Positions 10,577 to 21,574 of a stretch of 64,000 bases of DNA are shown here, piece after piece; position 1 is the first letter of the stretch, and each line of letters opens with the position of its first letter. The translations under genes and the position numbers were made by a program. The stretch is taken from contig CM037587.1 in assembly GCA_021018995.1 (NCBI GenBank), positions 65,057,604-65,121,603 on the forward strand. Direction: 5' to 3'. Below the pieces are notes generated by a model, which had not been told where the DNA came from, ran no database searches, and saw nothing but the letters and a program-made list of their open reading frames with translations. The stretch is from Chloranthus sessilifolius (Eukaryota; Streptophyta; Magnoliopsida; Chloranthales; Chloranthaceae).

Positions 10577-12296
10577 GCTATAATGTTGTTAGTTACTTTG
10601 TAAATATTTTTTCTTTAGTTACTTTTCATATATGTTTGTAATGGTTTATTTTTTAATAGTTGTAAATCTGTATTAAATTTTCCATATTGTACACTATTTT
10701 TGTTTAATGAAATTTTTTTCCTATGCAAATTTGCAATGTACTTCATTGTTTGTCATTTTTGCTGCAAATTTATTTTAAGATTTGATTGTGTTTTACTTCT
10801 ACCAACCCTGCTGCCCCTAAATACATGTTCATTGAAACAGTGAGGACATTGTTCCTCTTAGGTTTGGGGGTGTGGTAGGGTAGACCAATGATATAGTTAA
10901 GCTAAGTACAGCAGTACTAGTCAAGTTTGAAACAAAAATAAAGTGAAATTCCCACCTAAGCAATTTTGAAAAAGGAGAATTAAAATGAAGAGTAGACTGT
11001 GTAATTCTGAAATCTTTTAAAATCTAACACTCCCATGAAATGATCATAAAAAAATCAGTACATAGTGAACTAGTAAGGAGAGAATGAGGTGAAGACATGC
11101 CCCATAAGTTTAAATTGAAGACCATACCCAGTGAGATTTGGGCCTATCAATTTTCTTTTGAAGAGTGTTTTTTGCAATTTTTCTACTCTAAGGACTGACT
11201 GATTCAATCCCTTTTCACTAGAAGTTAGGCACCCCAACTTGAAACTATCTGGCAACACTCTCATGACACTAAGGACATGATTTAAGGCCTTTATTTGGAT
11301 AGTTTGAGCCTAAAATTCCTACCTGTTCAACTGCCCTTTGCATACACTCTTTGAGCCTTAAAATCCAATTTTTCTTCAACAAACACCAAAGTACTTACAC
11401 CTAAACCTCATTGACCTAATTCAACCTTACCCTCACTCTGAGATTTCAAGAGGCAAAGGAGAAGAAGTTGAAGGTAGGTAGGTTGGGTTCAACATTTGGT
11501 GGAAGGAGAAGAGAAGCAACCTATAAATAGCAGTGTAGCAGTGGTATATGTGTGGAAATTCATAAAAAGATAGAAAAAAAAATTAAATATAAAAGAGAAA
11601 AAAGAAAGAGAAGTCAAGAGAAGAATTTAATCTGAAAATTGAAACGAAGAGAAGAAGTTGGCCACTTTGAATATGAAAAATACCAAAGAAGATGAAGTTG
11701 TGCTTTAATGATGAAGGTGAAGTCATGAATCACCTCCTATCTCTGGATTGAATTCTCAATTTTGAATCCATTCTATCCCTCCTATTCTTTTAAACCTCAA
11801 CCATAAGCCACATTACAACCCATCAAAAAGACCTTATTGATCCAAAGTGAAGTGAGTTGTCATGTAGAGACAAGGGAGTGTCTGATCTATGGTGAGAAGT
11901 ACACGAGGAAGTCAAAAATTAGAAGAAAATGCCTATGCTCATGCTTGCAGGCCTATTTGAGGTCTGTAACTGATATTGAGCTGGAGTGAAATTGAACACC
12001 CTTCAATTCATTTGTGAGAGACAGCCCTAGTGAGGATTAGGTCTGAGATTGAATTTATTGGGGCACTGTTTGAACCTAATTTTTAAATTATTGGTGAGCT
12101 CTATACTGATCTGCACACAGTACACTCTTGATGTCAACTGATTGATTGTGATGAGCATACATGATGATTTGAGTATTAAATGGTTTGCATTCACTATTTT
12201 AAAACTCCTCTAATTTGAAAGATCAAGGGTGGAATGACATTTTATATGTTGAAATCTGACTTGTTAATGTGTGCACTTGGTTTAACTGTTTTCATT
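10577..12296 (+). other. Ath-1 3' non-coding region
   Basis: About 1.7 kb without coding potential. Several segments match Ath-2 and Ath-3 closely, notably the block after the second PPT-like site and 11070-11350 (CCATACC..GTGAGATTTGGGCC, AGTTTGAGCCTAAAATTCC). Non-coding sequence kept this well between families suggests constraint. Confidence 0.65.
10834..10875 (+). promoter_or_regulatory. Ath-1 second PPT-like block
   Basis: GAGGACATTGTTCCTC is followed within five bases by GGTTTGGGGGTG. The G-rich run is nearly the same as the main PPT but lies about 1.6 kb before the 3' LTR. The same pair of elements occurs in Ath-2, Ath-3 and Ath-5. Confidence 0.65.
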
Positions 12297-12427
12297 AGGA
12301 AGTTTGTGGGTACCTTCACTGAAAACCCTTAGGAGACTTCACTCCTCCACTAGGGATCACCTAGGGGATTAAAAGGCTTGGTGCATAAGCTAAATGCATC
12401 TGTGCTTCCTACGAAAGTGGCATTTAA
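12297..12427 (+). promoter_or_regulatory. Ath-1 conserved three-hairpin block
   Basis: Begins GAAGTTTGTGGGTACCTTCA. It contains three successive small inverted repeats: AGGAG/CTCCT with loop ACTTCA, CTAGG/CCTAG with loop GATCA, and GCAT/ATGC. It ends at GAAAGTGGCATTT. The same block lies in the same place in Ath-2, Ath-3 and Ath-5. Confidence 0.75.
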
Positions 12428-12483
12428 ATTTTTAGACTAATTGTTTAATTTTTTCCTTTGCTCGAGGACTAGCATAGATTAGG

Positions 12484-12493
12484 TTAGGCGGTG
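12484..12493 (+). promoter_or_regulatory. Ath-1 polypurine tract
   Basis: GTTAGGCGGTG directly precedes the TGTTAAG start of the 3' LTR. It is a degraded form of the TTTGGGGGTG tract seen in Ath-2 and Ath-5. Confidence 0.65.
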
Positions 12494-12827
12494 TGTTAAG
12501 CACTAAAAAATGCCACTTTTCACCTCCTAACCTAGCCCTTGCTACACCTTTGAGCCATCTAATAATTGTCATTTAAGTGTGTTTTTATAGTTACAAATAA
12601 AATATAGCTTAATGCAACAGTTCACATCTTGGAGGCCAAAAAGAGAGTTTTAAAGTCGAGGCTTGAAGCTAATGAGAGAACAGAGAGTACACCATGGTGG
12701 TCCACATCATAGGAACCATTTTGCTTGCCTAAGGGGCGTTAGAAGTCCAACAGAGGATAGAAGAATTGACCCAAGCAGAGAGGAGTGTTGCAGCAGGCTG
12801 TGCACAGCTGCAAAGGATCATAAATGC

Positions 12828-13425
12828 AGGCTCGAGTAGATCTCAAGCAGTTCAAATGTTAGCTTAATCAATTCCAGTAGTTCTCGAGCAATTAAAACTT
12901 TCATAAATGCAGCTCGAGTGGTTCTTGAGCACTTCCAGCCTATAGCATATAAACTTCTCGAACAGTTCTCGAGCAGTTCAATACAAGGGAGCTCCAAAAT
13001 TCCAACCTCGAGCAATTCTCGGGAGGATCTGAGCTTCAGAAAATCAGCTCGAGCATATCTTGAAAGGCTCAATCCTTCCACAGAACATCTACTCGAGTAG
13101 TTCTCGAGTAGATACAGCTTTAGAAACAATACCTCAAGCAGTTCTCGAGTACTTTAAAGTTGAATCCAGCCACTCGAGATGCTCTGACAGAACCTGTTGA
13201 GCAGCTAAAACATCAACTTGTTGAGCTAAAGAATCGGGAAAGTCATCTTGTCGAGCATAAATCCAACCACTCGAGAGCCTGTCGAGCTAAAATGCTTGAA
13301 GCCTCATCCACTCGAGATTCATAATTCTCAGCACTTCATCCTTTCGAGCCAGCTTCAGGGATCAATTCAGCCTCTCAAGATCCACTCGAGATGGATAATT
13401 TGAAGCACCTGCCACTCGAGGCTCA
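12828..13425 (+). repeat. Ath-1 U3 CTCGAG motif array
   Basis: More than 20 copies of CTCGAG or one-base variants, many in the longer form CTCGAGCAGTTCTCGAGCAG, with irregular spacing of about 10-40 bases. The array ends roughly 180 bases before the TATA box, so it occupies the promoter-proximal part of U3. Confidence 0.85.
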
Positions 13426-13604
13426 GGTTCCAGCAGCTGTCTTCAACATTCAAGGGTATTTTTGAGATTCCACAGCTTTTAGGGCACACATCCCAATGTG
13501 CTTAGCTGTCCCACACATCCCAAGGCAATTACTTGGCCACAAATGGGCCACGGCAGCAGCTTCTTTCTGATTGCCCAAGGCACTAAGATATTTTGTGGGC
13601 TTGT

Positions 13605-13612
13605 TATATAAG
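13605..13612 (+). promoter_or_regulatory. Ath-1 LTR TATA box
   Basis: TATATAAG about 1.1 kb into the LTR, downstream of the motif array. It is the likely core promoter marking the U3/R boundary. Confidence 0.65.
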
Positions 13613-14042
13613 CTGTAAACTTAGCCAGAAATGGGCATCTAACTCCAGCTAGTTTTGCTATGAGCCAGAAGGTCATTCGATGCTTAGGTCACCTCTAGGG
13701 TTAGGTCATCTTTTTCCCTTTTCTTCCTTCCTTAGCTCAGCACTTGTTGGCTAAGACCCTTTTGTAATAGATAGGACTGATTTTTTATTGTAAAAAGGGT
13801 CTTGTGTAAGCTTGTAAAGGGCTTGAGGTTCTGCATTGACTGCAGCTTTGAGGCTGACCATTGTAAGTTCTTTTATATGTAATGCATAGCTATTTTTATT
13901 GATTCATTCAATCTGTACTGTTCTTGTGCTTCTCATTAAGATTTTTATAGATTGTTTGCTCCTATGGATGCATGAGCTTGCAACTCTGCATACATAGTGA
14001 TTTTAATGTTCTGATTTTAACCACATGACTGAAGTATATCTC

Positions 14043-14090
14043 TGGGATGATCTGTGACCACTTAGTGGACAGATCATAGTCCTAAGACTA
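14043..14090 (+). repeat. Ath-1 copy of the palindromic Athila LTR box
   Basis: An almost perfect inverted repeat: arms ATGATCTGT and ACAGATCAT flank an inner CCACTTAGTGG. It belongs to a box shared by Ath-1, Ath-2, Ath-3 and the solo LTR. Confidence 0.75.
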
Positions 14091-14615
14091 GTTCACATCT
14101 AAGGGTTGGATTGGATTATTCTCCCTTGCATTTCAGCTTATAGCCAAATGCAAGACAAATGTGGATCTAGCCTTTTCTCTGGTTGAGCAGTAAAAAGATC
14201 AGTCCTTATTTTATTATTTCTCACCAATTTTCTTTTTAATTTTTCAAATACATTTCCATCCCTTTCTAAACCCCTTTCTTGTAGTATAGATCTGTGATTT
14301 TATTTTCTGTTTTAGTGTAGATTGTGACACCCCAAAACTCCCTTTCTTTACCTTGGCTTTCTAGTATAGGTTTAGGCTGCCAGATCTGTTGCCAGATCTG
14401 GAGGTCTACTATTCAACCTTGTGTTCTTAGATCAAATTTCCCTGTGGGACACACTCTTACATATCAAAACTTGCTACAACATCCCTGGATCTTCCAGGAC
14501 TGTGTTTAGATTATTATTATTAGTGTTGTTTCACTCCCTCTCTTTGGTTTGTTTTTGTTGCCATATTTTTACCATATTTTAATAATAAAATAATAGCACA
14601 CCAATCTATTCAACA

Positions 14616-16396
14616 ACATTCTCCTAATGAGTGATGATGGTAATAGCTTGGCTGCTGAGTCTTCTACTTCTACCACATGAAGCGCTTCATCTCCGAAGAG
14701 AACTTGGAGGTGATAAGCGTCTAATCCCTCATCTTCGAAATCGTGCTGAAGGTATCCTTACTGCTAACATTCCTCCTCGAGTGAGCCTAACTAATATTCT
14801 TCTTCTCGTATCGACTAGACATATTCTTTAATAAGTTTAATGATCGACTCTAGATTGCTCTCGACCATCGCCCATAGCATGGGAAAGGGATTAGTCTTGC
14901 CTTCTCATTCAAGGTCTCCTAATATAGTACAAGTCTCGTAGTGGAGTTGGTGCGGCCAAATAATGCATGGATATTCCTGTGGGCATTCCCATGCAGTATA
15001 GAGGCGTTCGAAGCTGCCATTGTCAGAGCTGGAGCCTTCTAGACCCGAGAATTCCTTCCCTTGGACTTCGTAGTATGAGAGGATCAGTATACAGGCTCAA
15101 CAACGAGGTTGGCATGGGTGAGATATGCAGGGATGTCCCCAAGGGCATTCCCATCCTTTATCATCAGGGTTGGGGTCATGATCATCGAGGTGGGGGTCAT
15201 CTTCTTCATCTAATTGGGATGGTAGACCCTATCCTAACTGTTCTGCCAATTCGAGTGCAAGAAGGTCTATCCAGTAGTCTTCATCATCACTCAACGGTGG
15301 TTGCCATTCTTCTTCTAACAACCTCTAGAATATCTTGAGCTGAGGTGATTCTATGGACTGGGGAGCATCGAGATCTAATTCTTCTTTGACTTCTATGAAG
15401 GTGATATGAGACTCCTCTATTTTTGTTGCTTGTCGTATGTCATAGAGGATGGCTCTTTCGCACTGTAATAGGATAGCTTGCATAGGTTGCAATAAGGTGA
15501 CTCTAGGTAAGGGCAGCGATGTGGACATCGCCAGTTGTCAAGTAGGGCTTGATAGTTGAATTCATCATCGGAGTCGGATTCTTCCTGAATGGAGCGATTG
15601 ACATCCTATAATAATTCTAATCGTTCTGCTCTCAGGAGATCTTCCAGATTTATGTTGATAACACCAGTCTAGTACTCTTCCTCCTCACTTTACATCGAGA
15701 GTGAGTCGCTTCTTAGTGGCTCATAAGGTTGGGATGACTCCGGTTCTTCTTCTTCTCTAAGAGCAACGATGTGGAAGTCTTCCTCATCAGTTGATCCCCA
15801 ATCTTTTATGTGTGGTTCAGGCTCTACAGGCTCCTTACTTGACTCTTTAGAGGAATCGAATAGGGATCTGAGTCCTTCGAGTGGCTTATCTATATTGTCA
15901 TTGTCTTTATTCAGATTTGTCAAGTCAGTGAAAGCTTTTGCCATCAGCTCAATCTCTGTTGCCTGTGATTTGGTGAAGGATGCTTCCTTTCTCCTCTTTG
16001 GCACATTAGCTTTTTCAGTAGTTTTGTAGACAAAATGGTCATAGAGTGACCATTTTGGTGAGGTAGGTAGGATGTCAGCTTGCTTGCTGTCTGATTGGTA
16101 GCCTAATTCGGTGTGCTTGCAGACTTTCTTCAGTACAACAGGCCCTATGTGTCCTTGTCCATTATTGTCGAGCCCAGTGTGAGGGAAGTACCCTAGTTGG
16201 TACATCAAATCCCAACCTTTAGTCGTAGTTGGGTTTATGTCGTATAGCCGAGTAAGGTCAAGGCCAGCTTCTCCTCTTGTTACTTTTTATTGGCAGGTCA
16301 GAAAAAACTGAGGGTGATTGATTTTTGCTACAGAGGTGTCATCAAGTCTTCTATCCTTCTGATGTGACCAGTGTTTAGCACAGAGCCATGTGTCAT
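14616..16396 (-). pseudogene. Tat-A linker between protease and reverse transcriptase
   Basis: Minus-strand sequence between the protease piece and the (absent) RT. The segment at 15690-16208 reads YFPHTGLDNNGQGHIGPV, a G-patch-like motif typical of Tat elements, then a long Glu/Asp/Ser-rich tract. The remainder down to 14616 is again strongly acidic. The G-patch-like motif may bind RNA or partner proteins in this lineage; its role is not established here. Part of a fossil; broken. Confidence 0.65.
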
Positions 16397-16667
16397 TGTT
16401 AAGTGGTGAAAAATGCCACTTTTCACCCTATAACCTGACCATTGATAGACCTGTGAGCACACTAATAAGCCCTTGTTAAGTGTATTTTGTAGACAACAAT
16501 AAAAGAAGATACTAAGGAAGAAAGGCACTCAAGAATGCCCAACAAGGAGCCATCTCTCAGCACAGGACAAACTCAGCAATAGCACACCAAAGGGCAGCAC
16601 ATCATTGAACCCTTGGAGCTCATGGCTGCAGCAGGGCAAGGTGAAGAAAGTGAGAATAGGTTGAAAA

Positions 16668-17200
16668 CGTCCTATCGATTGGTCACCTGAAGAGTTCAAT
16701 AGGAGCTGAAAGCAAAGAAAGGAAGGATTCGTGCAGTTAAAGAAGTTTTTGATAGGTTCTGAAGGATGAAGAAGGAAGAATTCGTGCGGATAGAACAATT
16801 CGATAAGATCCCTGAACCTGTCAAGCAGATGAATGAAAGAGAAAGCTCATCCTATCGAAAGCTTGCTTGAGGAGAAAAAAGGGAACCTATCGAAGGCCTC
16901 CTGAACCTATCGAAATGAAGATGCTGGAATTGAACCTATCGAAGGGTGCTTATGCCTTTCGATAGGAATGAGAGCCAACCTACAGGGATAACGGCATGCA
17001 GAGCTGAACCTGTCGAAAAGGACCTCTGGACCTATCGAACTACTTAGCGAACCTATCGAATAATTCAGATAATGGGCTGAGAACCCTGAAGCTTCAAAGA
17101 GAAAATTCATCCTATCGAAGAGACCAGGGAACCTATCAAAAGGGGCTAGAAGCTTATTTTTAACCTGTCGAAAGCTTCCCCAACCTGTTGAAATCGTGTG
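16668..17200 (+). repeat. Ath-2 U3 CCTATCGAA motif array
   Basis: About 20 copies of GAACCTATCGAA, with the variants CCTGTCGAA and TTCGATAGG, in both orientations and irregularly spaced. The core TATCGA/TTCGATA is near-palindromic and contains CpG. The array ends about 200 bases before the TATA box and recurs in the 3' LTR at 27428-27920. Confidence 0.88.
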
Positions 17201-17402
17201 TTGAACTTCTCAGAAACTATGTTATGCACACGCTGAGACTTGGTAACCTGCTGCACACAAACCGAGGCACTTTGTTGACCGATACGATGTTTTAGAAGAT
17301 GCCATAGAAAACCCTAACCGACCCACGTGCTTTAACAGAACCCTAACAAATTCTGACAACCTTCTAGAAGGGATATTTGGCAGGAAAAATAGAGGAGAAA
17401 GC

Positions 17403-17410
17403 TATATATA
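17403..17410 (+). promoter_or_regulatory. Ath-2 LTR TATA box
   Basis: CTATATATAGAG, about 1.0 kb into the LTR and downstream of the motif array. The same site is at 28124-28131 in the 3' LTR. Confidence 0.7.
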
Positions 17411-17892
17411 GAGATCCCCAATTGCCATTAGGGAGGATCGAATTTCGGGATAATTTCTTGGAGATCAGAGCTTGCAACGAGATTCCATTTCCCTTCCTTT
17501 AGCCTAACCATGGTTGGCTAATTCCCTAGGAACAGTAAGGAGTGAGTTAGATCTGTGATTGGGTAAGGTTAAGAGTGTTGTTGGGGTTAATTGCTGCACA
17601 GACTACAGATCTGAGAGCATTCCATTGTAAGAGTGACCTTGTTTGCAATGTAAATGTTGTTTTCAATGTTTTAATTACATCTAAAGCTCTTTTGATTCCT
17701 TTTGGTGCTCGATCGGATTTGTGTAGAGGAGTTGCTTGATCAGCTCACCCACTTAACTGGTAGACCCTCTTGGATATCATCTGAATTCCCTGGATCTGAT
17801 ATCCCTATAATTTCCTACGTCTGTGACCTAGAAATTGTAGCATCTGTAGTGGTTTTAATTGTTCTAATTGAGGCTCTGGCTTTGTAGGAGAT

Positions 17893-18052
17893 CTCTAGGA
17901 TGGTCTATGACCATTAAAGTGGACAGATCATAACCTTAAGGTAAATCTGAGCTCAGACCTCAATTGGATTCATCTGCTGCAATCCATGGATTCGATAAAG
18001 CCTATAGGATGGTCTGTGACCATTAAAGTGGACAGATCATAGCCTTAAGGCT
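17893..18052 (+). repeat. Ath-2 tandem pair of the palindromic Athila LTR box
   Basis: Two copies, about 110 bases apart, of GGATGGTCTGTGACCATT followed by AAAGTGGACAGATCATA and CCTTAAGG. The arms GGTCTGT and ACAGATC make an imperfect inverted repeat. Both recur in the 3' LTR (about 28617-28660 and 28727-28772). Confidence 0.8.
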
Positions 18053-18539
18053 AGGTGGATCCTATGATTTGAAGTGGAATTTATACCCTGCAACTGTGCC
18101 TGTGGCGAGCCGAGGCACTTGTGTGCTTTCAAACCCCTGTAATATGCTTAGTTCAACCTGATTGCAGTGAAAATAACCTCCAAGCTGTTCTTCTCCTTTT
18201 TTGAGTTTTTAAACTTTCCATCTGCAAGATCTGAGGCTCCAGATTCAATCTATGACAATCTGCATGTTTAATTATAGTTAGTTTAAGTGACAACCCTATC
18301 CAAACTTCTCCCCTATCTTTTAGCTAAATTAGTGATAGCTAAGGTGCCAGATCTCTTACAGATCTGCAGATTCAATCAATTTCAAACCACCTCTTTGTGG
18401 ACTTTCCCTTACTTACTTTTAAAACTTGCTACAAAGGACCCTGTATCTTGCAGGTCTAGGATATTTTAGATGCGCTGAATCTATCTCTGTTTTCTCTTGA
18501 TTTTTACACCATTAATCAGCACACTGGAATTCCCTAACA

Positions 18540-18858
18540 AGTTTTTGGCGCCACTGCCAGGGAGGTGTTTGTGAATTTGACAGATCTAGTTTTGTTTTCT
18601 ATATCTGTAATTGTGTGCTTAATTTTACTAACTGCATTTGTAGGTTTTGTCTTTTTTCAGTATTTTTTGTGTGCATTCCAATAAATCTGAGTACAAAGTG
18701 AAAGGAGAGCTATGCTGAAGGCTGCTCTATAGTTTGCATTCCTTTTTCCCCCTGTTTATTTTCAGATATGCTAATTTTATCTTTTAGATTATTAGTCAGT
18801 TGTGCTGCTTCTTTCAGTTTTGTGAGGATTCATTGTCCATTCAGTTTGTGAGTGTTGT
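18540..18858 (+). promoter_or_regulatory. Ath-2 primer binding site and leader
   Basis: TTTTTGGCGCCACTGCCAGG starts three bases after the LTR and fits the tRNA-Asp PBS used by Athila elements. The rest is AT-rich leader up to the gag ATG. Confidence 0.85.
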
Positions 18859-20609
18859 ATGTTTGGTAGGAGAACTCTTCAACCTCAGATTATTCCACTA
18901 AGTCTAGAGGTTGAAAGACTTCTCAAAACCAGGCCAACTACATTCACAGCTGTTGAAATTGAATTTGTTGAAATGGGTGAGCAACAGCAGCCTCGAACTC
19001 TCAAGGAATTCAATGCACCAAGGGTCTACAATTCCCCCTTTTGCATTCAATTCCCTGCTGCTCAGGGAAACTATGAAATCAAATCGTCCATCATTCAGAT
19101 GTTGCCCTCATTTCATGGCCTGACCAAGGAGGACCCTTACAAGCATATAGATTAATTCTTAGGACTATGCACTACCTTCAACATCATAGGTTTGGGGGAG
19201 GAGGCAACTAGGATGAGGCTCTTTCCTTTTTCATTAAAGGACAGAGCCAGGACTTTGTTGTCCCTGCTTCCACCCAACAATATTCAGTCCTGGAGTGATC
19301 TCCAATGTCAATTTTTGGCCAAATTCTTTCCTATGTCAAGACCAGTCAGTTGAGGAAGGGTATCATCTCTTTTACCCAAGAACCAGCTAAAAACTTTCAT
19401 CAATCCTAGGAGAGATTTAAAGAACTCCTCAAGAAATGCCCCCACCATCAAATCCCTGAATGGAAATTGGTTCAAAGCTTTTACCAGAGAATTGATGCTA
19501 AAAGCAAGAACATGGTAGATGCCTCTTGTGGTAGCACCTACCTCCATAAAATTGCTGAGGAGGCATGGGAGCTTTTTGACATCATCAGTGAGAACTCTAT
19601 GCCAAGGGAAACCTTGGCAAGAGATCTAGACCCTCCTAAATTGATGAAAGAGAACACCTCAAGAGGAAAGATACATGAAGTGAGTGTGCCGAGTGAGTTG
19701 GAAAGGAAAGTGGACAGCTTAACTCTGAAATTTGATAGGCTGATGGGAGCAATGCAGTCACCTGTGGTTGCTAGAGTAGAGGAGGCATGTACTATATGCC
19801 AGTCCCCTGCTCACTCCTTAGATGAATGCTCATCAGCTGCCCAATTTTCTGATTTTGTAGCAGAGCATGTGGCTGCAGATCAAGCCTATGGGCAGCATCC
19901 TGCTGCTGGGTATCAATAGAGAAACCACCCCAATCTGAGGTGGAGACAAGATGGATACCCTAGCCAGCAGCAGCAGCCCCAACAGCCCATGCCCTACAGA
20001 AATGCTCAGCCATATCGAGAAGGTTATGCCCCAAGGCCTCAGTATCAGCAACCCATGGCCCAACATGTAGCTCCTCCTGTGCAGCAAGTTGCACCTACTC
20101 CAGTTGTGAGAATACCATCTTTTGAAGAACAAGTTCTATCTTCATTACAGAACTTGAACACCTTATCCCAAACTGTGCACTCTCACAACCAAAGCATCAA
20201 AAAGATAGAGGACCAACTTGGTCAGTTGTCTAATGCTCTGACTAGGAGAGAAGGAGGAAGGTTACCTAGCCAACCCCAGGATAATCCATGAAGACAGTTT
20301 GTAGTGGGTGAAGTTTCCTCCACCTATGAGGAAGCCAAATCTGTGACAACTTTGAGGAGTGGTAGGCTAGTGGACAATCAAGTGGGCTGTGAGCCTGTGA
20401 GAAGTTTGGAGGAAGAAGATGGAATGAGTTTTCCAACAACACAACAAAGGCCACCAGTGGTGGACCTGACAGAACCACCCAGTGTCAATAAAGAGGATGA
20501 TATGGATCCTCACAGAAAAGAAAAAATAAAAAAGAAAGAAGCCCCTTTGGATAAGGCTGCAAATGAGGGAGCAATCCCCCAGTTGCCATTTCCCAAGGCA
20601 TTGCAATGA
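18859..20609 (+). pseudogene. Ath-2 gag
   Basis: The start gives MFGRRTLQPQIIPL. Core blocks are SPFCIQFPAAQGNYEIKSS, MLPSFHGLTKEDPYKH, a segment with SKNMVDASCGSTYL, and ELERKVDSLTLKFDRLM. The zinc knuckle is CTICQSPAHSLDEC near 19788-19829. A Gln/Pro-rich stretch and TTLRSGRLVDNQ follow, then a Lys/Glu-rich tail. Long pieces still read openly. Part of a fossil; broken. Confidence 0.88.
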
Positions 20610-21526
20610 CCCTCCCCTTTTGACAAAGGGCAGGGTAAAATTGAGGAAGTGATGGAGACTTTTAAACAAGTAAAGGTCAATCTGCCCTTACTTGATGTCA
20701 TTAAATAAGTCCCAGCCTATGCCAAATTCTTAAAAGACCTGTGCACCCATAAAAGACAGTCCAGGATACACCTATCCAAGAAAGTCTTTTTAGCAGAAAA
20801 AGTCAAGCATGTCCTGTCCATTACAACTCCTCCTAAACTTCAAGACCCTAAATCCCCACCATCCCCTGCATCATTGGAGACCATACCATTGACAAAGCCC
20901 TATTAGATCTGGGAGCCAGTGTAAATTTACTTCCATATTTAGTATATGAGAAGCTGGACTTAGGCAAATTAAAGCCCACACATGTTGTTATACAATTAGC
21001 CAACAGATCTGAAAGGAAACCTGTGGGGATAATCGAGGATGTTTTGGTGGGAGTTAACAAATTCTTTTATCCTGCTGACTTTTTGGTGCTGGATATGGGA
21101 CCAAGAAGGAATGCCACCTCCATACCTGTGATCCAAGGCAGACCCTTTTTGGCCACCGCTAACGCTTGTATTCAATGCAGGTCTGGAATAATGGAAGTGT
21201 CATTTGGAAATATGAAGGTCAAGTTGAATGTCTACAACGCAGTCAACCAACCTCATCCTGATGAGGATTGTTTTTCTCTAGACATAATAGAAGAGGTTGT
21301 GCAAGAAAATATTAATATGCGGTTGCATGGTAAGGAATGGTCTAATGAGATAGCTGAAGTATGGAAGGAACCAGAGGTAGAAATGACTTTCACCTCTGAA
21401 ACTGAGCGTGTGCAACTCGTCTCTTCCAGAGCAGAACCAGCAAAGCTCCATCCATGGAAGCCTGCTTTACTGCCTCTTCCACTCCCCTCCAAGACACCCC
21501 TATTGCCTCCCTCATCAGCCCCCTAG
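20610..21526 (+). pseudogene. Ath-2 protease and downstream linker
   Basis: The protease is recognised by IPCIIGDHTI and DLGASVNLLP (Athila active-site variant of DTGA), ANRSERKPVGIIEDVLVGVNKFFYPADFLVLDM, then VIQGRPFLATANA and EVSFGNMKVKLNVYN. The part from 21023 to 21526 reads openly and runs into an acidic, then Pro/Leu-rich, linker before RT. Part of a fossil; broken. Confidence 0.85.
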
Positions 21527-21574
21527 AGGTGGAGTTAAAGCAACTCCCGAAACTTTGAAATATGCCTTTTTAGG

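Larger units (their letters stand above)
1251..14615 (+). mobile_element. Ath-1: Athila-lineage LTR retrotransposon inserted in Tat-A
   Basis: Parts in order: the last ~280 bases of a left LTR (1251-1533), tRNA-Asp type PBS, gag, protease, RT, RNase H, integrase, a CTCGAG motif array, a large last ORF, a 3' non-coding region, a PPT and a complete 3' LTR (12494-14615). Athila assignment rests on the long LTR, the PBS, the gag zinc finger, the protease with DLxA in place of DTGA, and a large ORF after pol. By eye the shared ~280 LTR bases differ at roughly 25 positions, so it looks older than Ath-2 and Ath-3. Broken, with well over ten breaks. Confidence 0.88.
12494..14615 (+). repeat. Ath-1 3' LTR
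   Basis: 2,122 bp, starting TGTTAAGCAC and ending TTCAACA. Its last ~285 bases align to the left partial LTR. U3 carries a CTCGAG array, a TATA box follows at 13605-13612, and the downstream half has one copy of the palindromic Athila box. Sequence after base 14615 returns to Tat-A. Confidence 0.88.
16397..18539 (+). repeat. Ath-2 5' LTR
   Basis: 2,143 bp, TGTTAAGTGG to CCTAACA. Contents in order: U3 with the CCTATCGAA array (16668-17200), TATATATA at 17403-17410, then two copies of the palindromic Athila box (17893-17941 and 18004-18052) in the transcribed half. Confidence 0.92.

Noticed and set aside
12818-13129. Open frames of 60-100 residues in the Ath-1 LTR, on both strands
   Set aside because: They arise from the CTCGAG array (Leu/Glu/Ser periodic translation), have no start context and are not conserved.
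12828-13425. CRISPR-like appearance of regularly recurring short repeats
   Set aside because: Repeats are 6-20 bases, degenerate, irregularly spaced and inside a plant LTR; no spacer-repeat periodicity and no cas genes.
15769-16029. Plus-strand open frame of 86 residues
   Set aside because: Antisense shadow of the acidic Tat-A linker; Ser/Leu-rich composition follows from that.
16529-17110. Minus-strand frames in the Ath-2 LTR that recur at 27289-27831
   Set aside because: They recur only because the LTR is duplicated; no domain, and they cross the motif array.
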